Shown piece after piece: positions 7,742-15,435 of a DNA stretch of 36,266 nt. Made by a program: the position numbers and the translations under genes. Origin of the DNA: a virus; the IMG/VR virus record IMGVR_UViG_3300037261_000024, positions 1 through 36,266 of that record. One strand, written 5' to 3'. The notes under the pieces are model-generated. The model did no database searches, was not told where the DNA came from, and saw only the letters and a program-made list of their open reading frames with translations. Numbering within the stretch: position 1 is the first letter of the stretch; every line of letters starts with the position of its first letter.

Positions 7742-9382
7742 CTAGCGATACCTCGTAAATAGGAACAGGTTCAGGGCGGCAGCGGGATTGGCGGGCATCC
7801 CGTGCACATGATTGGTCATGGCCGCCGCAGGCCCGGTGCCGATGGCAGCCGCATCCCCAAACGCCTGGGTGACCGGTGTCCCGGCTCCGGTGGCATGGAT
7901 GTGATCGTCGTTGGACTTGGTGATGCTCGTCCCGGCCGCTGCCGTTCCGACCGCTTGCGGTGTGGCGACCGATGGTGCCTCGCCCTTCAGTTCGGCGAAG
8001 ACGATCGACGACACGTTCAGGACAATCGTGCCCGAGGTCGTCTGCTGCCACGCCGTGCCGATGTTGACGGTGCCTTCCTCGATAACCGTGAACGTGCCTT
8101 CGAAGATATCGACGGACTGGTCATAGTCGGTGGCGCGGGTCAGGACGTAGTTGATGAGGCTTGTCCCGACGACGGTCACGGTATAGATGCCGTTCTGCTT
8201 CGGGTCGGCCTGCGTCTTAACCAGCACCCGGTCGTTCGCCGCAACCGCGACGCCATCGATCGTCAGGACGCCGAAGCCGACTTCGGTCAGCGTCGCCCCG
8301 ACTCCCGCGGTGCCGTTGACGTAGTTCGGCGAGCCCGACAGAACGGCGGTCGTCGCCACGCGGCAGGAGGCGCGACCGGATGCTCCCGAGACCGTCAGCA
8401 CGTCGGCCCACTTCACGCCCGCCGTCTGGGACGAGTCGGCCGTGAGGACCTGATTATCCGCACCAACGCCAAGTCGGGCCGCCGTGGCTGAGGCGGTCGC
8501 TGCGATAAGGTCACCCTTGGTCGTGAGGAGTGACAGGAGCACGGCCGTATTGAGCGGCTGGCTCGCGGCTTGCGCTGCTGCTGCTGCTCCGGCGACGTCA
8601 TAGGTACCAGAGATCGCCACCCAGCGCGGATAGCCCGATGCATCGGCGATGAGGGCCATGCCCGGCGTGGCAGGTGTGCCGTTGGGACCGATACCTGTCC
8701 CGTCGTCGAAGCCAGCATAAGCACCAGCCACATCGGCGTAGGTGCGCCAGCCGGATCGGTTCGTGCCTGCGATCGCATCGTAGTAACCCTGCGCGTTGCC
8801 GGCAACCGGCACACCGACCTCGGAATGGACATCAACAAGCGCCTGGCCGTCGACGGTCACCGAAGCGGAGTTGCCGGCAATAGCATTGCCCGAACCAGTC
8901 ACAAACGCGTTCGGGTTAGAGACCGCGTTCCCGTCCGCGATGGTATCCACTCCTTGGTTCGCGCCTGCCGCTACGACCGGCAGGCCCCCGATCTCACCGA
9001 AATAGACCCAGTAGACGCCCGTGCTCTCGACGATTGTCGAGAAGCTATCGCCCGGATCGTTGAACGGAATGCTTGGGTCATCTGTCCCGGTCGTCCCTGC
9101 AACGTTGACCTGCCAGACGTGGGTCCCACTGGCGATCTGGTAGCCCTGCGCGACGACGGTCGTGGCCGCCCAGGCGTGGCCCGGGTCGGCGATCAGACCG
9201 CTATTAGCGACGAACGCTACCCCACCTGCGCCATCGGGTGAGAGGACGAGCGTCGTGTCGGTGGCTGCGGTCGGTAACTCTTCGACTTCGGGCAGGACAT
9301 GGCCGGCGTTCCACTCATCTGTCCCGACCGGACTGGAGTGATCGTCAGGGACGACAACGACAGTGCTGTGGGTAATCGGCAT
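7742..9382 (-). CDS. tail fibre protein
   Basis: 546 residues. The N-terminus (THSTVVVVPDDHSSPVGTDE, then WNAGHV) is the usual opening of phage fibre proteins. Around residue 280-325 is a module KGDLIAATAS ... DNQVLTADSSQTAGVKWADV that recurs in the fibre at 30530-31618. Residues about 340-460 carry an NDRVLVK ... NGIYTV ... YVLTRATDYD domain common in fibre stalks, and the C-terminus has two histidine-containing turns (HIHATG, NHVHG), a metal-binding pattern of trimeric fibre tips. It probably mediates host attachment. It is directly downstream of portal. Confidence 0.8.
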   Translation of the reverse strand: MPITHSTVVVVPDDHSSPVGTDEWNAGHVLPEVEELPTAATDTTLVLSPDGAGGVAFVANSGLIADPGHAWAATTVVAQGYQIASGTHVWQVNVAGTTGTDDPSIPFNDPGDSFSTIVESTGVYWVYFGEIGGLPVVAAGANQGVDTIADGNAVSNPNAFVTGSGNAIAGNSASVTVDGQALVDVHSEVGVPVAGNAQGYYDAIAGTNRSGWRTYADVAGAYAGFDDGTGIGPNGTPATPGMALIADASGYPRWVAISGTYDVAGAAAAAQAASQPLNTAVLLSLLTTKGDLIAATASATAARLGVGADNQVLTADSSQTAGVKWADVLTVSGASGRASCRVATTAVLSGSPNYVNGTAGVGATLTEVGFGVLTIDGVAVAANDRVLVKTQADPKQNGIYTVTVVGTSLINYVLTRATDYDQSVDIFEGTFTVIEEGTVNIGTAWQQTTSGTIVLNVSSIVFAELKGEAPSVATPQAVGTAAAGTSITKSNDDHIHATGAGTPVTQAFGDAAAIGTGPAAAMTNHVHGMPANPAAALNLFLFTRYR

Positions 9383-12022
9383 TTAGGCGTCGTCAGGATC
9401 GTGGTCGGGTTCAGCGTCCATCGGCGTCTCGATGGGCGTCGTCAGGACCGTGGCAATGCGATTGTTACTGTCGCGCTGAACTGTCTTGACCGTTGGTTTC
9501 TGGCGCAGGGCTTCGGTCTGGACGTTGATCGCGTCGGTGACGCCGCTGATATCGAGCGGTGGGACGTTGATGTTGTACACGTCAGGATCTGCCGGCAGGA
9601 CGTTGACGATCGGCGCCTCGATGTTGTGGATGGCCGGCGGAGTGTTGCGGACGGCATCGGCAAGATCAGACGTGGCACGGGCGTGGACGCCGATCTGGTC
9701 GAGCGCCGCCTGGGCGAGTTGCATGCCCGAGACGCGCTCAAGGGCCGAGTTGGCCTTTTGGGCATGATCCGCCGCGAAGGCGAGCACGTCGGCGGTATCG
9801 ACCGGGATGATTGGCCGGAACGGCTCGCTGGTTGCCTTCTGGCTGTCATCGATCACCGGCACCCAGTCCAGCGTGCCGTTGGGATGATCCTCGATGCTGT
9901 CGGCGTCGTCGCTGGCATAGATCTGGCCGTCCCGCGCTGCGCACTCCGGGTCTCCATCGCCGTCGATCGCCTGGACGTACTCGATCCCGGCATCGGTATA
10001 GGACGCGATGGCGCTGGAGTTGTAGGCATCCATCAGTTCGGTCCGGGCGATCATCTCAGCGCGGTACTCGTCAAAGAGCGAGCCGAGGTCAAGGCCGCCG
10101 ATCGTGACTGCGCCGATGCCTTCGATCGAGTCGGCCACGTCGTTGATCGTCGAACCGGCTTCGAGCCCACGAATGATCGCGTCCTGGATCTTGGCTCGCG
10201 TCGTCTCGTTGATCTTCGTAACTCTCGCAGCACCGCGGGCCATCACCCGCTCAACCGCACCAGCGGGGGCAGCCTTGCCGGGTTTGGCCGGGAGTACGTC
10301 GTGGATCTGGGCGTTGACGCTCGTTGCCATCACGTCGAGATGCGGCGCCAGAGCCGCGCTGAGCTTGGTATCGAAGGACCGCGGGAACCAGATCGAGCTA
10401 TCAGCTGGCTTCTTGGCGATGTGGGCGGCGTTCTCGCGCAGGCTCGTGGCGATCTCGTGGCGCTGGGCGGCCAAAACGGTCGCCACCGAGCGCTTGATAA
10501 TCGGCGTCTTAGCTGCGGCGATGCGGTTACGCAGGCTCACGAGTGCCGTGTGGAGCGGCTTGATCGTCGGATGCAGCGCCGGAGTTACGCGAGCCTTGGC
10601 GTTGGCAACGGCACTACCGCCTTGCGTCGTCTCGCCGGCCGTGAGGCTTGCACTGTCCATCTCGCCGGTCGGCGGAGGCGTGGCGATCGCCTGCGGTGCG
10701 GGGGCGGGCTTGTTGATAATCCCGACGGCCTGGGTGAAGCTGTAGACCTGCGTCGCGGGCATCCAGACCTCATCGCCCAGCGGACCGCCGGACTCACCGA
10801 TGACGGATGGGTCGATCGGGTCGAGCCCAAGGATATTGAGGCGCTGGTTATTGGAAAGCGGCTGGCCGAGCGCCTGGGCGGCGTTGACGTAGGTCAGGCT
10901 GTTGTCATCGAACGTCTGGTAGTCAAGGACCAGCGTGAACGTCTCACCCTGACTCTGGTACGGGTCCAGGAGACGAGCCTGCAGGTTCTCGCGGAACGGT
11001 TCAGTGCGCGGCTTGACGGCGTGATCGAGGAGCGTCTGGTCATCGCTCTCGGTGACCTTCGCCGCGCCCGCCGACATGGCCGAGCCGCGCTCATGGATGC
11101 CGATCGCGGTCAGCGGCACGCCCCACAAGCCCATCAGGCTGTCGCGCTGGTAGGTCATCATCTCGATCAGCAGCAGCTCGGACGGCGTGAGCGTCGTCTT
11201 CTGGAAGTCGACCGGCGCGTTGACAATCTGGAGCCGCTTCGCGGCGTCGCTGGTATCGACGATCGTGCGCCAGTCGCGCTCGACCTGGAGGCTCTGCTCC
11301 GGTCCGACGACGCCGGACTTGGGGCTGAGGATGCCGCTCAATCGCCCGCCGGAGCCAATAAGCATCGAGGTATGGCGGTCGAGCCCCTGCGAGTTCGCGA
11401 TCCAGAGCGTCGCCGACTCGACCAGTCCTGTGCCGAAGTGGCCGATATCGGGTGGATCGAGGACGAAGTGGATGCTCTCCTCGAGGCTGATCGTCAGGCC
11501 CGGGTTCGTCGCGGTCTTGTCGAGCTGCCAGGAGACGAGATTGCCGTTGGCGTCCTCGTTCGGGCTCATCCGGTCCGGGCGGATATACAGGATGGCATTC
11601 GGCTCGCCGAACGTGTTCAGCCCATCGAGGTACCAAAACGAGTTGCCGCACAGCCCGATGTGCCGACAGGTCAAGCGCCACAGCGCGGTCCGGAACATCT
11701 GCTGCCCGACCGGCAGGTTCGCCATCGGCTTCTCAAGGAGCGTCCGGATGTCCTGCGCATCCGTGCCGGCGTAGTCGTCATCGACCGTATCGCCGTCACC
11801 GTCCTCGATGTGCCACGGCAACCCTTGGACCTTGCCCGCGATCACGAGCTCAGCCGCGCGGACCCAGGGCACCTCAATCCCGAGCTTCCACGCCTGGCGC
11901 ATCTTCTGTTGCGGACTCTGCTGGCCACCGAGACTCGACAGCGGGAACTCGGTCATCAGCACGCCCGCCCCCGGACCGATTGGGCCGGCCTTGGCTGGAC
12001 GGGTCGGGATGTACAGGCTCAC
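9383..12022 (-). CDS. portal protein fused to MuF head morphogenesis domain
   Basis: 879 residues starting with GTG. Residues about 30-430 are a portal of the HK97/SPP1 group (VPWVRAAELVIAGKVQGLPW, LILEKP-like TLLEKPMANLP, GNSFWYLDGL, YQRDSLMGLWGVPLTAIGIH). Residues about 560-720 are a Mu gpF-like domain with RTELMDAYNSSAIASYTDAG near 660 and CAARDGQIY ... HPNGTLDWVPV near 690-720. After that comes a roughly 150-residue tail ending VKTVQRDSNNRIATVLT. The portal ring forms the DNA entry and tail docking site; MuF domains assist head assembly or enter the head. Two proteins usually made separately are one chain here. Confidence 0.87.
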   Translation of the reverse strand: MSLYIPTRPAKAGPIGPGAGVLMTEFPLSSLGGQQSPQQKMRQAWKLGIEVPWVRAAELVIAGKVQGLPWHIEDGDGDTVDDDYAGTDAQDIRTLLEKPMANLPVGQQMFRTALWRLTCRHIGLCGNSFWYLDGLNTFGEPNAILYIRPDRMSPNEDANGNLVSWQLDKTATNPGLTISLEESIHFVLDPPDIGHFGTGLVESATLWIANSQGLDRHTSMLIGSGGRLSGILSPKSGVVGPEQSLQVERDWRTIVDTSDAAKRLQIVNAPVDFQKTTLTPSELLLIEMMTYQRDSLMGLWGVPLTAIGIHERGSAMSAGAAKVTESDDQTLLDHAVKPRTEPFRENLQARLLDPYQSQGETFTLVLDYQTFDDNSLTYVNAAQALGQPLSNNQRLNILGLDPIDPSVIGESGGPLGDEVWMPATQVYSFTQAVGIINKPAPAPQAIATPPPTGEMDSASLTAGETTQGGSAVANAKARVTPALHPTIKPLHTALVSLRNRIAAAKTPIIKRSVATVLAAQRHEIATSLRENAAHIAKKPADSSIWFPRSFDTKLSAALAPHLDVMATSVNAQIHDVLPAKPGKAAPAGAVERVMARGAARVTKINETTRAKIQDAIIRGLEAGSTINDVADSIEGIGAVTIGGLDLGSLFDEYRAEMIARTELMDAYNSSAIASYTDAGIEYVQAIDGDGDPECAARDGQIYASDDADSIEDHPNGTLDWVPVIDDSQKATSEPFRPIIPVDTADVLAFAADHAQKANSALERVSGMQLAQAALDQIGVHARATSDLADAVRNTPPAIHNIEAPIVNVLPADPDVYNINVPPLDISGVTDAINVQTEALRQKPTVKTVQRDSNNRIATVLTTPIETPMDAEPDHDPDDA

Positions 12023-12025
12023 GGT

Positions 12026-12084
12026 GTTACACCCGCTGCGTAACTGTTACGATGCACGCGTAACTTCGTAACAGGAGCCGTTAC
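12026..12084. promoter_or_regulatory. cluster of six GTAAC/GTTAC motifs between divergent genes
   Basis: GTTAC at 12026, GTAAC at 12040, GTTAC at 12046, GTAAC at 12060 and 12068, and GTTAC at 12080 fall within 59 bases; 12040-12050 is the inverted repeat GTAAC-T-GTTAC. It fills the gap between the GTG of portal and the ATG of the plus-strand gene, whose ribosome site (AGGAG, 12074-12078) lies inside it. A dimeric DNA-binding protein acting on both genes is the simplest reading. Related motifs precede the terminase genes at 14425-14459. Confidence 0.5.
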
Positions 12085-12378
12085 ATGAGCCGAGCCGAGT
12101 ACATGCGCGAGTACCGGGCCAAGCGAACCGCCGCCGAACGGGACGCGACCGTAAGGATGGTCGGCCTTGTCGGCAGTTCGACGAGCGAAGGCGACGTGGC
12201 CGTAATCTTGGGTCAGTCCAAGCGCATCGCCGAACTGGAGACCGAGGTCAAGCACCTGAAGGCTGAACTGGCGAAGCGCGTGACGACGTTCGAATACGGC
12301 GGCGGAATGATCGCCGGCTCGTTCAACACCCGCCCGTTCACGCCGGTACCGCGCGAGCGCGACAAGCCGAAGAAATAG
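12085..12378 (+). CDS. small coiled-coil protein, only plus-strand gene
   Basis: 97 residues. It opens MSRAEYMREYRAKRTAAERD, a basic helical start seen in many short phage proteins, followed by a predicted coiled coil (RIAELETEVKHLKAELAKR) and a basic Pro-rich tail. The ATG has a clear AGGAG seven bases upstream. It is oriented against every other gene here and converges on the TM gene at 12381, two bases apart. A regulatory or DNA-binding role is conceivable from the basic N-terminus plus coiled coil but is not shown. Confidence 0.75.
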   Translation: MSRAEYMREYRAKRTAAERDATVRMVGLVGSSTSEGDVAVILGQSKRIAELETEVKHLKAELAKRVTTFEYGGGMIAGSFNTRPFTPVPRERDKPKK

Positions 12379-12380
12379 CC

Positions 12381-12524
12381 TCACGGCGTCCGCCGATCGT
12401 GCACGACCACCAGCGCCACCATCCAGGCAGCAGCCACGATCAGACCCAACCACCACACGATCGCAGCGCCACCGGCCACGGCGAACACGAAGCCGGCGTC
12501 GAGCGCTGACAGGCTGGCGGTCAT
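12381..12524 (-). CDS. 47-residue single-pass membrane protein
   Basis: ATG at 12524 overlaps the upstream stop (ATGA). The product is mostly one long hydrophobic stretch (FVFAVAGGAAIVWWLGLIVA, continuing AAAWMVALVVV), long enough for one or two short helices, and ends in HDRRTP. It could be a holin-like or other inner-membrane phage protein. It follows the terminase genes and a 54-residue gene and ends two bases before the stop of the convergent plus-strand gene. Confidence 0.6.
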   Translation of the reverse strand: MTASLSALDAGFVFAVAGGAAIVWWLGLIVAAAWMVALVVVHDRRTP

Positions 12525-12685
12525 TTATTCCGTCCCGGCGATGGGATGATAGCTTCGCCTGTCACTTTGACCGTCGCGTCGTAGATATCGGCCAAGAGAA
12601 ACAGCATGGCGCGATAGCTCTTATACGGCTCGGGCAGTGAGGCATCCTTGGTCGGCCCCCATGTCCGGTACTTGCGCCGCTTCAC
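12521..12685 (-). CDS. small protein of unknown function after terminase
   Basis: 54 residues from the GTG at 12685, which overlaps the terminase stop (GTGA). It begins VKRRKYRTWGPTKDASLPEP and ends VTGEAIIPSPGRNK; the middle (YRAMLFLLADIYDATVKV) is a probable amphipathic helix. No motif is recognised. Coupling at both ends (GTGA and ATGA) supports it as a translated gene. Confidence 0.6.
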   Translation of the reverse strand: MKRRKYRTWGPTKDASLPEPYKSYRAMLFLLADIYDATVKVTGEAIIPSPGRNK

Positions 12686-13998
12686 GCCACGCCACCCACA
12701 CGCTGCCCAGCAAGCTGCGCCCACGGGTTGTCCTCGAAGCTGCGATCCAGGGCCACGACGGCATAACGCAGTGCGTCGGCGGCGTCGTCATTGATCTCGA
12801 TCGGGACCTCGCGGAAGCCGCCGGTGCGATCCTTGGCCCAGGTATAACCGGGCAGTTCACCGAGCAACCCGGTGCAGGACGGTGCGACGGTCATGCCCCG
12901 GGCAATGGCAGTGGCAACCGCACCGATGCCCGGTCCTACGGCGTTGTTCGCAGGTTCCATCGGGATACCGGCACGCTGGCACTGGAGGATGTAGGCAGGC
13001 TCGGACGGATCGGCGTAGAACGTCGTGACGTGGTGCGTCTCCTGCACGAAGCGCAGCGCTGGGATGATCCGGTCGATCGTCTGGCCTTTCTCGTAGACCT
13101 CATCAATCACGGCCAGCCTGCCTGTCCCGGACTGCCCGACCACCTCGCAGGCGAAGGCGTGCACGAAACCCCAATCCACTCCTGCGATCACGCGCTTGAA
13201 CTCACGCGTCTCGGGCTCGCGGATCTGGCCATCTGGCAGCGTCCAGATCGTGCCTTCGGCCGCTTCCCACTCGCCGTAGAAGTAACGGCGTTTCAGGTAG
13301 TCGTCGGCCTGGCTGTGGGCGTCGTTGACGTAATCCTCGGGCAGCAGCGGGTTGTCGAACGTCGAAGCATGAAGGTAGACGCGAGCCGCTGACGGCGGCG
13401 TAAACCTCACCTTCAGCCAGTGCTTTGGGCTGGCGGGGTTGGTGGCTGCGGCGATCTGGTGGTACGGGATGCCCGGCCAGCTTAGTCGGCCCTTGACCAT
13501 GCTCCAGTCCATCTCGGTGACCTCTGCCGCCTCATCGACAAACGCCCAGCCGAGTTCCACGGAGCCCACCTTGGAAGGAAGGCCGGTGATCGGGTCAGGG
13601 TCAAGGCCGAACAGCCAGATACGTGAGCCGTTCGCCAGCTCGTACCAGTGCTGGCTTAGGTTGTGCCGAGCGATCGCCCAACGCGGGATGACATCGACCA
13701 ACAACGTACGCTCAGTCGAGGCATCGAGACTACGACTCGTCTTGCGGAACAGGCCGATCGGAATGCCTGGGTAGTGCTTGGCGAGCCAGTACGCCTTCTC
13801 GCAGCCGATGCGCGACTTGCCGGCGCGGTAGGCCCCCGAATACAGGAGCTCTGGAGCCTCGCTATTGAAGAACGTTCGCTGTTGCTCGTTGGCGAACGCC
13901 ACACCGCGCTCGTCCTCGTTGCGCGTCTTCTCCTGACGGGCTCTCACGCGCAGAACGCCCATCGCTGCAGCGGTTTGGAGCGGTGTGGCGAAGGTCAT
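12682..13998 (-). CDS. terL: terminase large subunit
   Basis: 438 residues, the ATPase and nuclease of the DNA packaging motor. Walker A is SGAYRAGKS at 54-62 with K61 and S62; Walker B is WAFVDEAAE at 151-159 with D155-E156; the coupling motif is AAATNP at 183-188. The RNase H-like nuclease has D275 (IAGVDWGF), D330 (FYADPSEP) and D404/D408 (INDDAADALRY). Length and motif spacing fit T4-type/PBSX-like TerL. The start overlaps the small subunit stop (ATGA). Confidence 0.93.
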   Translation of the reverse strand: MTFATPLQTAAAMGVLRVRARQEKTRNEDERGVAFANEQQRTFFNSEAPELLYSGAYRAGKSRIGCEKAYWLAKHYPGIPIGLFRKTSRSLDASTERTLLVDVIPRWAIARHNLSQHWYELANGSRIWLFGLDPDPITGLPSKVGSVELGWAFVDEAAEVTEMDWSMVKGRLSWPGIPYHQIAAATNPASPKHWLKVRFTPPSAARVYLHASTFDNPLLPEDYVNDAHSQADDYLKRRYFYGEWEAAEGTIWTLPDGQIREPETREFKRVIAGVDWGFVHAFACEVVGQSGTGRLAVIDEVYEKGQTIDRIIPALRFVQETHHVTTFYADPSEPAYILQCQRAGIPMEPANNAVGPGIGAVATAIARGMTVAPSCTGLLGELPGYTWAKDRTGGFREVPIEINDDAADALRYAVVALDRSFEDNPWAQLAGQRVGGVA

Positions 13999-14423
13999 GC
14001 GCCGGCCAAAATGCGCTCTGCTTCAGCCAGCGCTTCGGAGTAATCCACGCCCATCTCCTCGGATAAGCGCCGGACCTCGGCCTCAAGTTCGATATGAACA
14101 TCGACCCGCTCACGCCAGCGGTCACCGAACCTTCGGGCGGCGATTGCCAGCGCATCTGTCGTCGTTCTGATCTTCTTGACTGCCGTTGCGATTAATGCCG
14201 ACTCGGCCTGAAACTCAGCCGCTCGGATCGCGTCGGCAAACTCGGCATAGATCGGGAGCATCGGACGAACCGGGTCGCGAGCCTCGCCTCGCGCCACCCA
14301 CTCGAAGAACGTGGCCCGGTCGACGCCGAACGCACCAGCCGCCACATCGGGATGCACGCCGTACTGCACGAGCGTTACGATCCCGACATGGATCTCCGGC
14401 GTGAGCTTCGTCGGCCGCGCCAT
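13995..14423 (-). CDS. terS: terminase small subunit
   Basis: 142 residues. The first 60 contain a helix-turn-helix (TPEIHVGIVTLVQYGVHPDV, then GVDRATFFEWVARGE) as in the DNA-recognition domain of small terminases, followed by helices and a charged C-terminal coil for oligomerisation and TerL contact. It would recognise the packaging site and activate TerL. The ATG at 14423 lies against a tandem repeat rather than a standard Shine-Dalgarno site, which is unusual here and may mean control at this start. Confidence 0.85.
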   Translation of the reverse strand: MARPTKLTPEIHVGIVTLVQYGVHPDVAAGAFGVDRATFFEWVARGEARDPVRPMLPIYAEFADAIRAAEFQAESALIATAVKKIRTTTDALAIAARRFGDRWRERVDVHIELEAEVRRLSEEMGVDYSEALAEAERILAGA

Positions 14424-14424
14424 C

Positions 14425-14459
14425 TTACGTAAGGGTTACGGGTTTACGTAAGGGTTACG
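14425..14459. repeat. tandem 19-bp repeat before the terminase genes
   Basis: TTACGTAAGGGTTACG occurs at 14425-14440 and again at 14444-14459, a period of 19. Each unit contains the palindrome TTACGTAA and the inverted pair GTAA-GGG-TTAC. The right copy overlaps the stop of the upstream gene and the left copy ends one base from the terS start. Candidate roles are an operator for terminase expression or a packaging recognition site. Confidence 0.6.
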
Positions 14460-14913
14460 CGGCTGGCTTTGGATTGCCGTTCTGATCGACCGGATTGCCG
14501 CTGGCGTCGACCATCGGCGTCCCGTCGGCGTTCGTGCCCTGGACGAAGGCAGGCGGAGTGACGACAGCCGGTGGATTGGCGGCCTTAGCTGCCGCGTCAA
14601 CGGCCTGCACCGCCGCGTCAGCTGCGGTTGCCTGCGCCGTCAGGGTGTCGATTGTGGCCTGGCTGATCTGGCCTGCGGTCAACGTGGCAATGGTCGCCTG
14701 AAGCGCCGCAAGCGCGGCTTCGGTATCGGTTGCCTCTGCAGCGATGTCGGTACCGATCTGGTTCAGAGCGGCGGTAAGTCCGGAAAGGTCTGCCATTTCG
14801 TTCTCCCTGTTATCTGCGATTTGCTGCTTGATTTCGCCAAGCTCTTCGATGATCCAGCGGAAGGCCCGGTGCTCGGCTCGATCCGGGTCCAACGCTTCGA
14901 GGATTTCCTCCAT
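14455..14913 (-). CDS. helical/coiled-coil phage protein with possible internal start
   Basis: 152 residues. Residues 1-39 are charged helix (MEEILEALDPDRAEHRAFRW). From residue 40 an Ala/Thr-rich helical region (MADLSGLTAALNQIGTDIAA) resembles coiled coils of phage virion or lysis-region proteins, and the end is a Pro/Asn-rich tail (PVDQNGNPKPAA). The ATG at 14913 has AAGGAGG, but the internal ATG at 14796 also has AGGGAG at good spacing, so a shorter 113-residue form is likely made too. Function unknown. Confidence 0.7.
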   Translation of the reverse strand: MEEILEALDPDRAEHRAFRWIIEELGEIKQQIADNRENEMADLSGLTAALNQIGTDIAAEATDTEAALAALQATIATLTAGQISQATIDTLTAQATAADAAVQAVDAAAKAANPPAVVTPPAFVQGTNADGTPMVDASGNPVDQNGNPKPAA

Positions 14914-14922
14914 TACGCCTCC

Positions 14923-14949
14923 TTAGGCGGGGTCCGGTCCTTCGCCCAT
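14923..14949 (-). CDS. 8-residue mini-ORF with perfect ribosome site
   Basis: ATG at 14949 follows AGGAGG at ideal spacing and encodes MGEGPDPA. Its TAA begins the AAGGAGG of the next gene. It may be a leader that hands ribosomes on to the 152-residue gene, or only a fortuitous frame; no product function is implied. Confidence 0.3.
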   Translation of the reverse strand: MGEGPDPA

Positions 14950-14959
14950 CACGAACCTC

Positions 14960-15121
14960 CTAGCCGAAGATGAACGCGGCGGCGAAGAACGCCAGCCCGA
15001 GATCGACGATATCGATGCCGAGCTTGCTCCCGACGCCAAACGCCGCCAAGAGGAAGGCCACGATGGCGAGGATGATCAACAGCAGGCTGACGCCGTTCCG
15101 ACTGACGACGATGTTAGTCAT
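14960..15121 (-). CDS. 53-residue two-helix membrane protein
   Basis: The ATG at 15121 overlaps the stop of the holin-like gene (ATGA). Residues 12-29 (SLLLIILAIVAFLLAAFGV) and 40-52 (LGLAFFAAAFIFG) are hydrophobic, separated by a short GSKLGIDIVD loop. Small two-helix proteins of this type are frequent in the lysis region of phages infecting high-GC hosts. It may assist the holin; function is inferred from position. Confidence 0.65.
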   Translation of the reverse strand: MTNIVVSRNGVSLLLIILAIVAFLLAAFGVGSKLGIDIVDLGLAFFAAAFIFG

Positions 15122-15435
15122 GGCTTGGTCGCTCCCTTGGCTACAGGTGGCGTGGGCGGTGTCGCAACGGGCGCCGGATCAGCCGCAGGCGGAACGGCAA
15201 CAGTCGTGACGTAGTTCGGCTGACCGCCCGGTGACGTGACGTTGAACGTGGCTCCGGGGTTGAGCGTCGGCGGCTGGTAAGCGATCAAGCCAATCAGCGC
15301 CGCTGCGGCGATGTTGATCCCAGCCACGATCGAAGCGTCGATGGGGTGGCCCTGACCGTTGAGCGCCAGGACCACAACGTTGAAGACCGCCGTAAACGCA
15401 CCGAGGATGAGGTTGGTAGGACGGCCCAGGATCAT
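15118..15435 (-). CDS. holin-like membrane protein
   Basis: 105 residues with two transmembrane stretches (LILGAFTAVFNVVVLAL at about 9-25, IVAGINIAAAALIGLIAYQ at about 36-54) and a Pro/Ala/Thr-rich soluble C-terminus ending KGATKP. Two helices, a short loop and a polar tail fit class II holins. It lies in a membrane-protein cluster near a possible peptidase at 15917. Both neighbours overlap it by four bases. The assignment rests on topology and context. Confidence 0.6.
   Translation of the reverse strand: MILGRPTNLILGAFTAVFNVVVLALNGQGHPIDASIVAGINIAAAALIGLIAYQPPTLNPGATFNVTSPGGQPNYVTTVAVPPAADPAPVATPPTPPVAKGATKP

Noticed and set aside
9299-12043. 914-codon plus-strand open frame antisense to portal
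   Set aside because: It is the mirror of the portal codons in a GC-rich gene; Arg/Asp/Val-rich, no family pattern, and its start lies inside the fibre gene.
12019-12456. 145-codon minus-strand frame upstream of portal
   Set aside because: It is antisense to the better-supported plus-strand gene, crosses the motif cluster and has no ribosome site.
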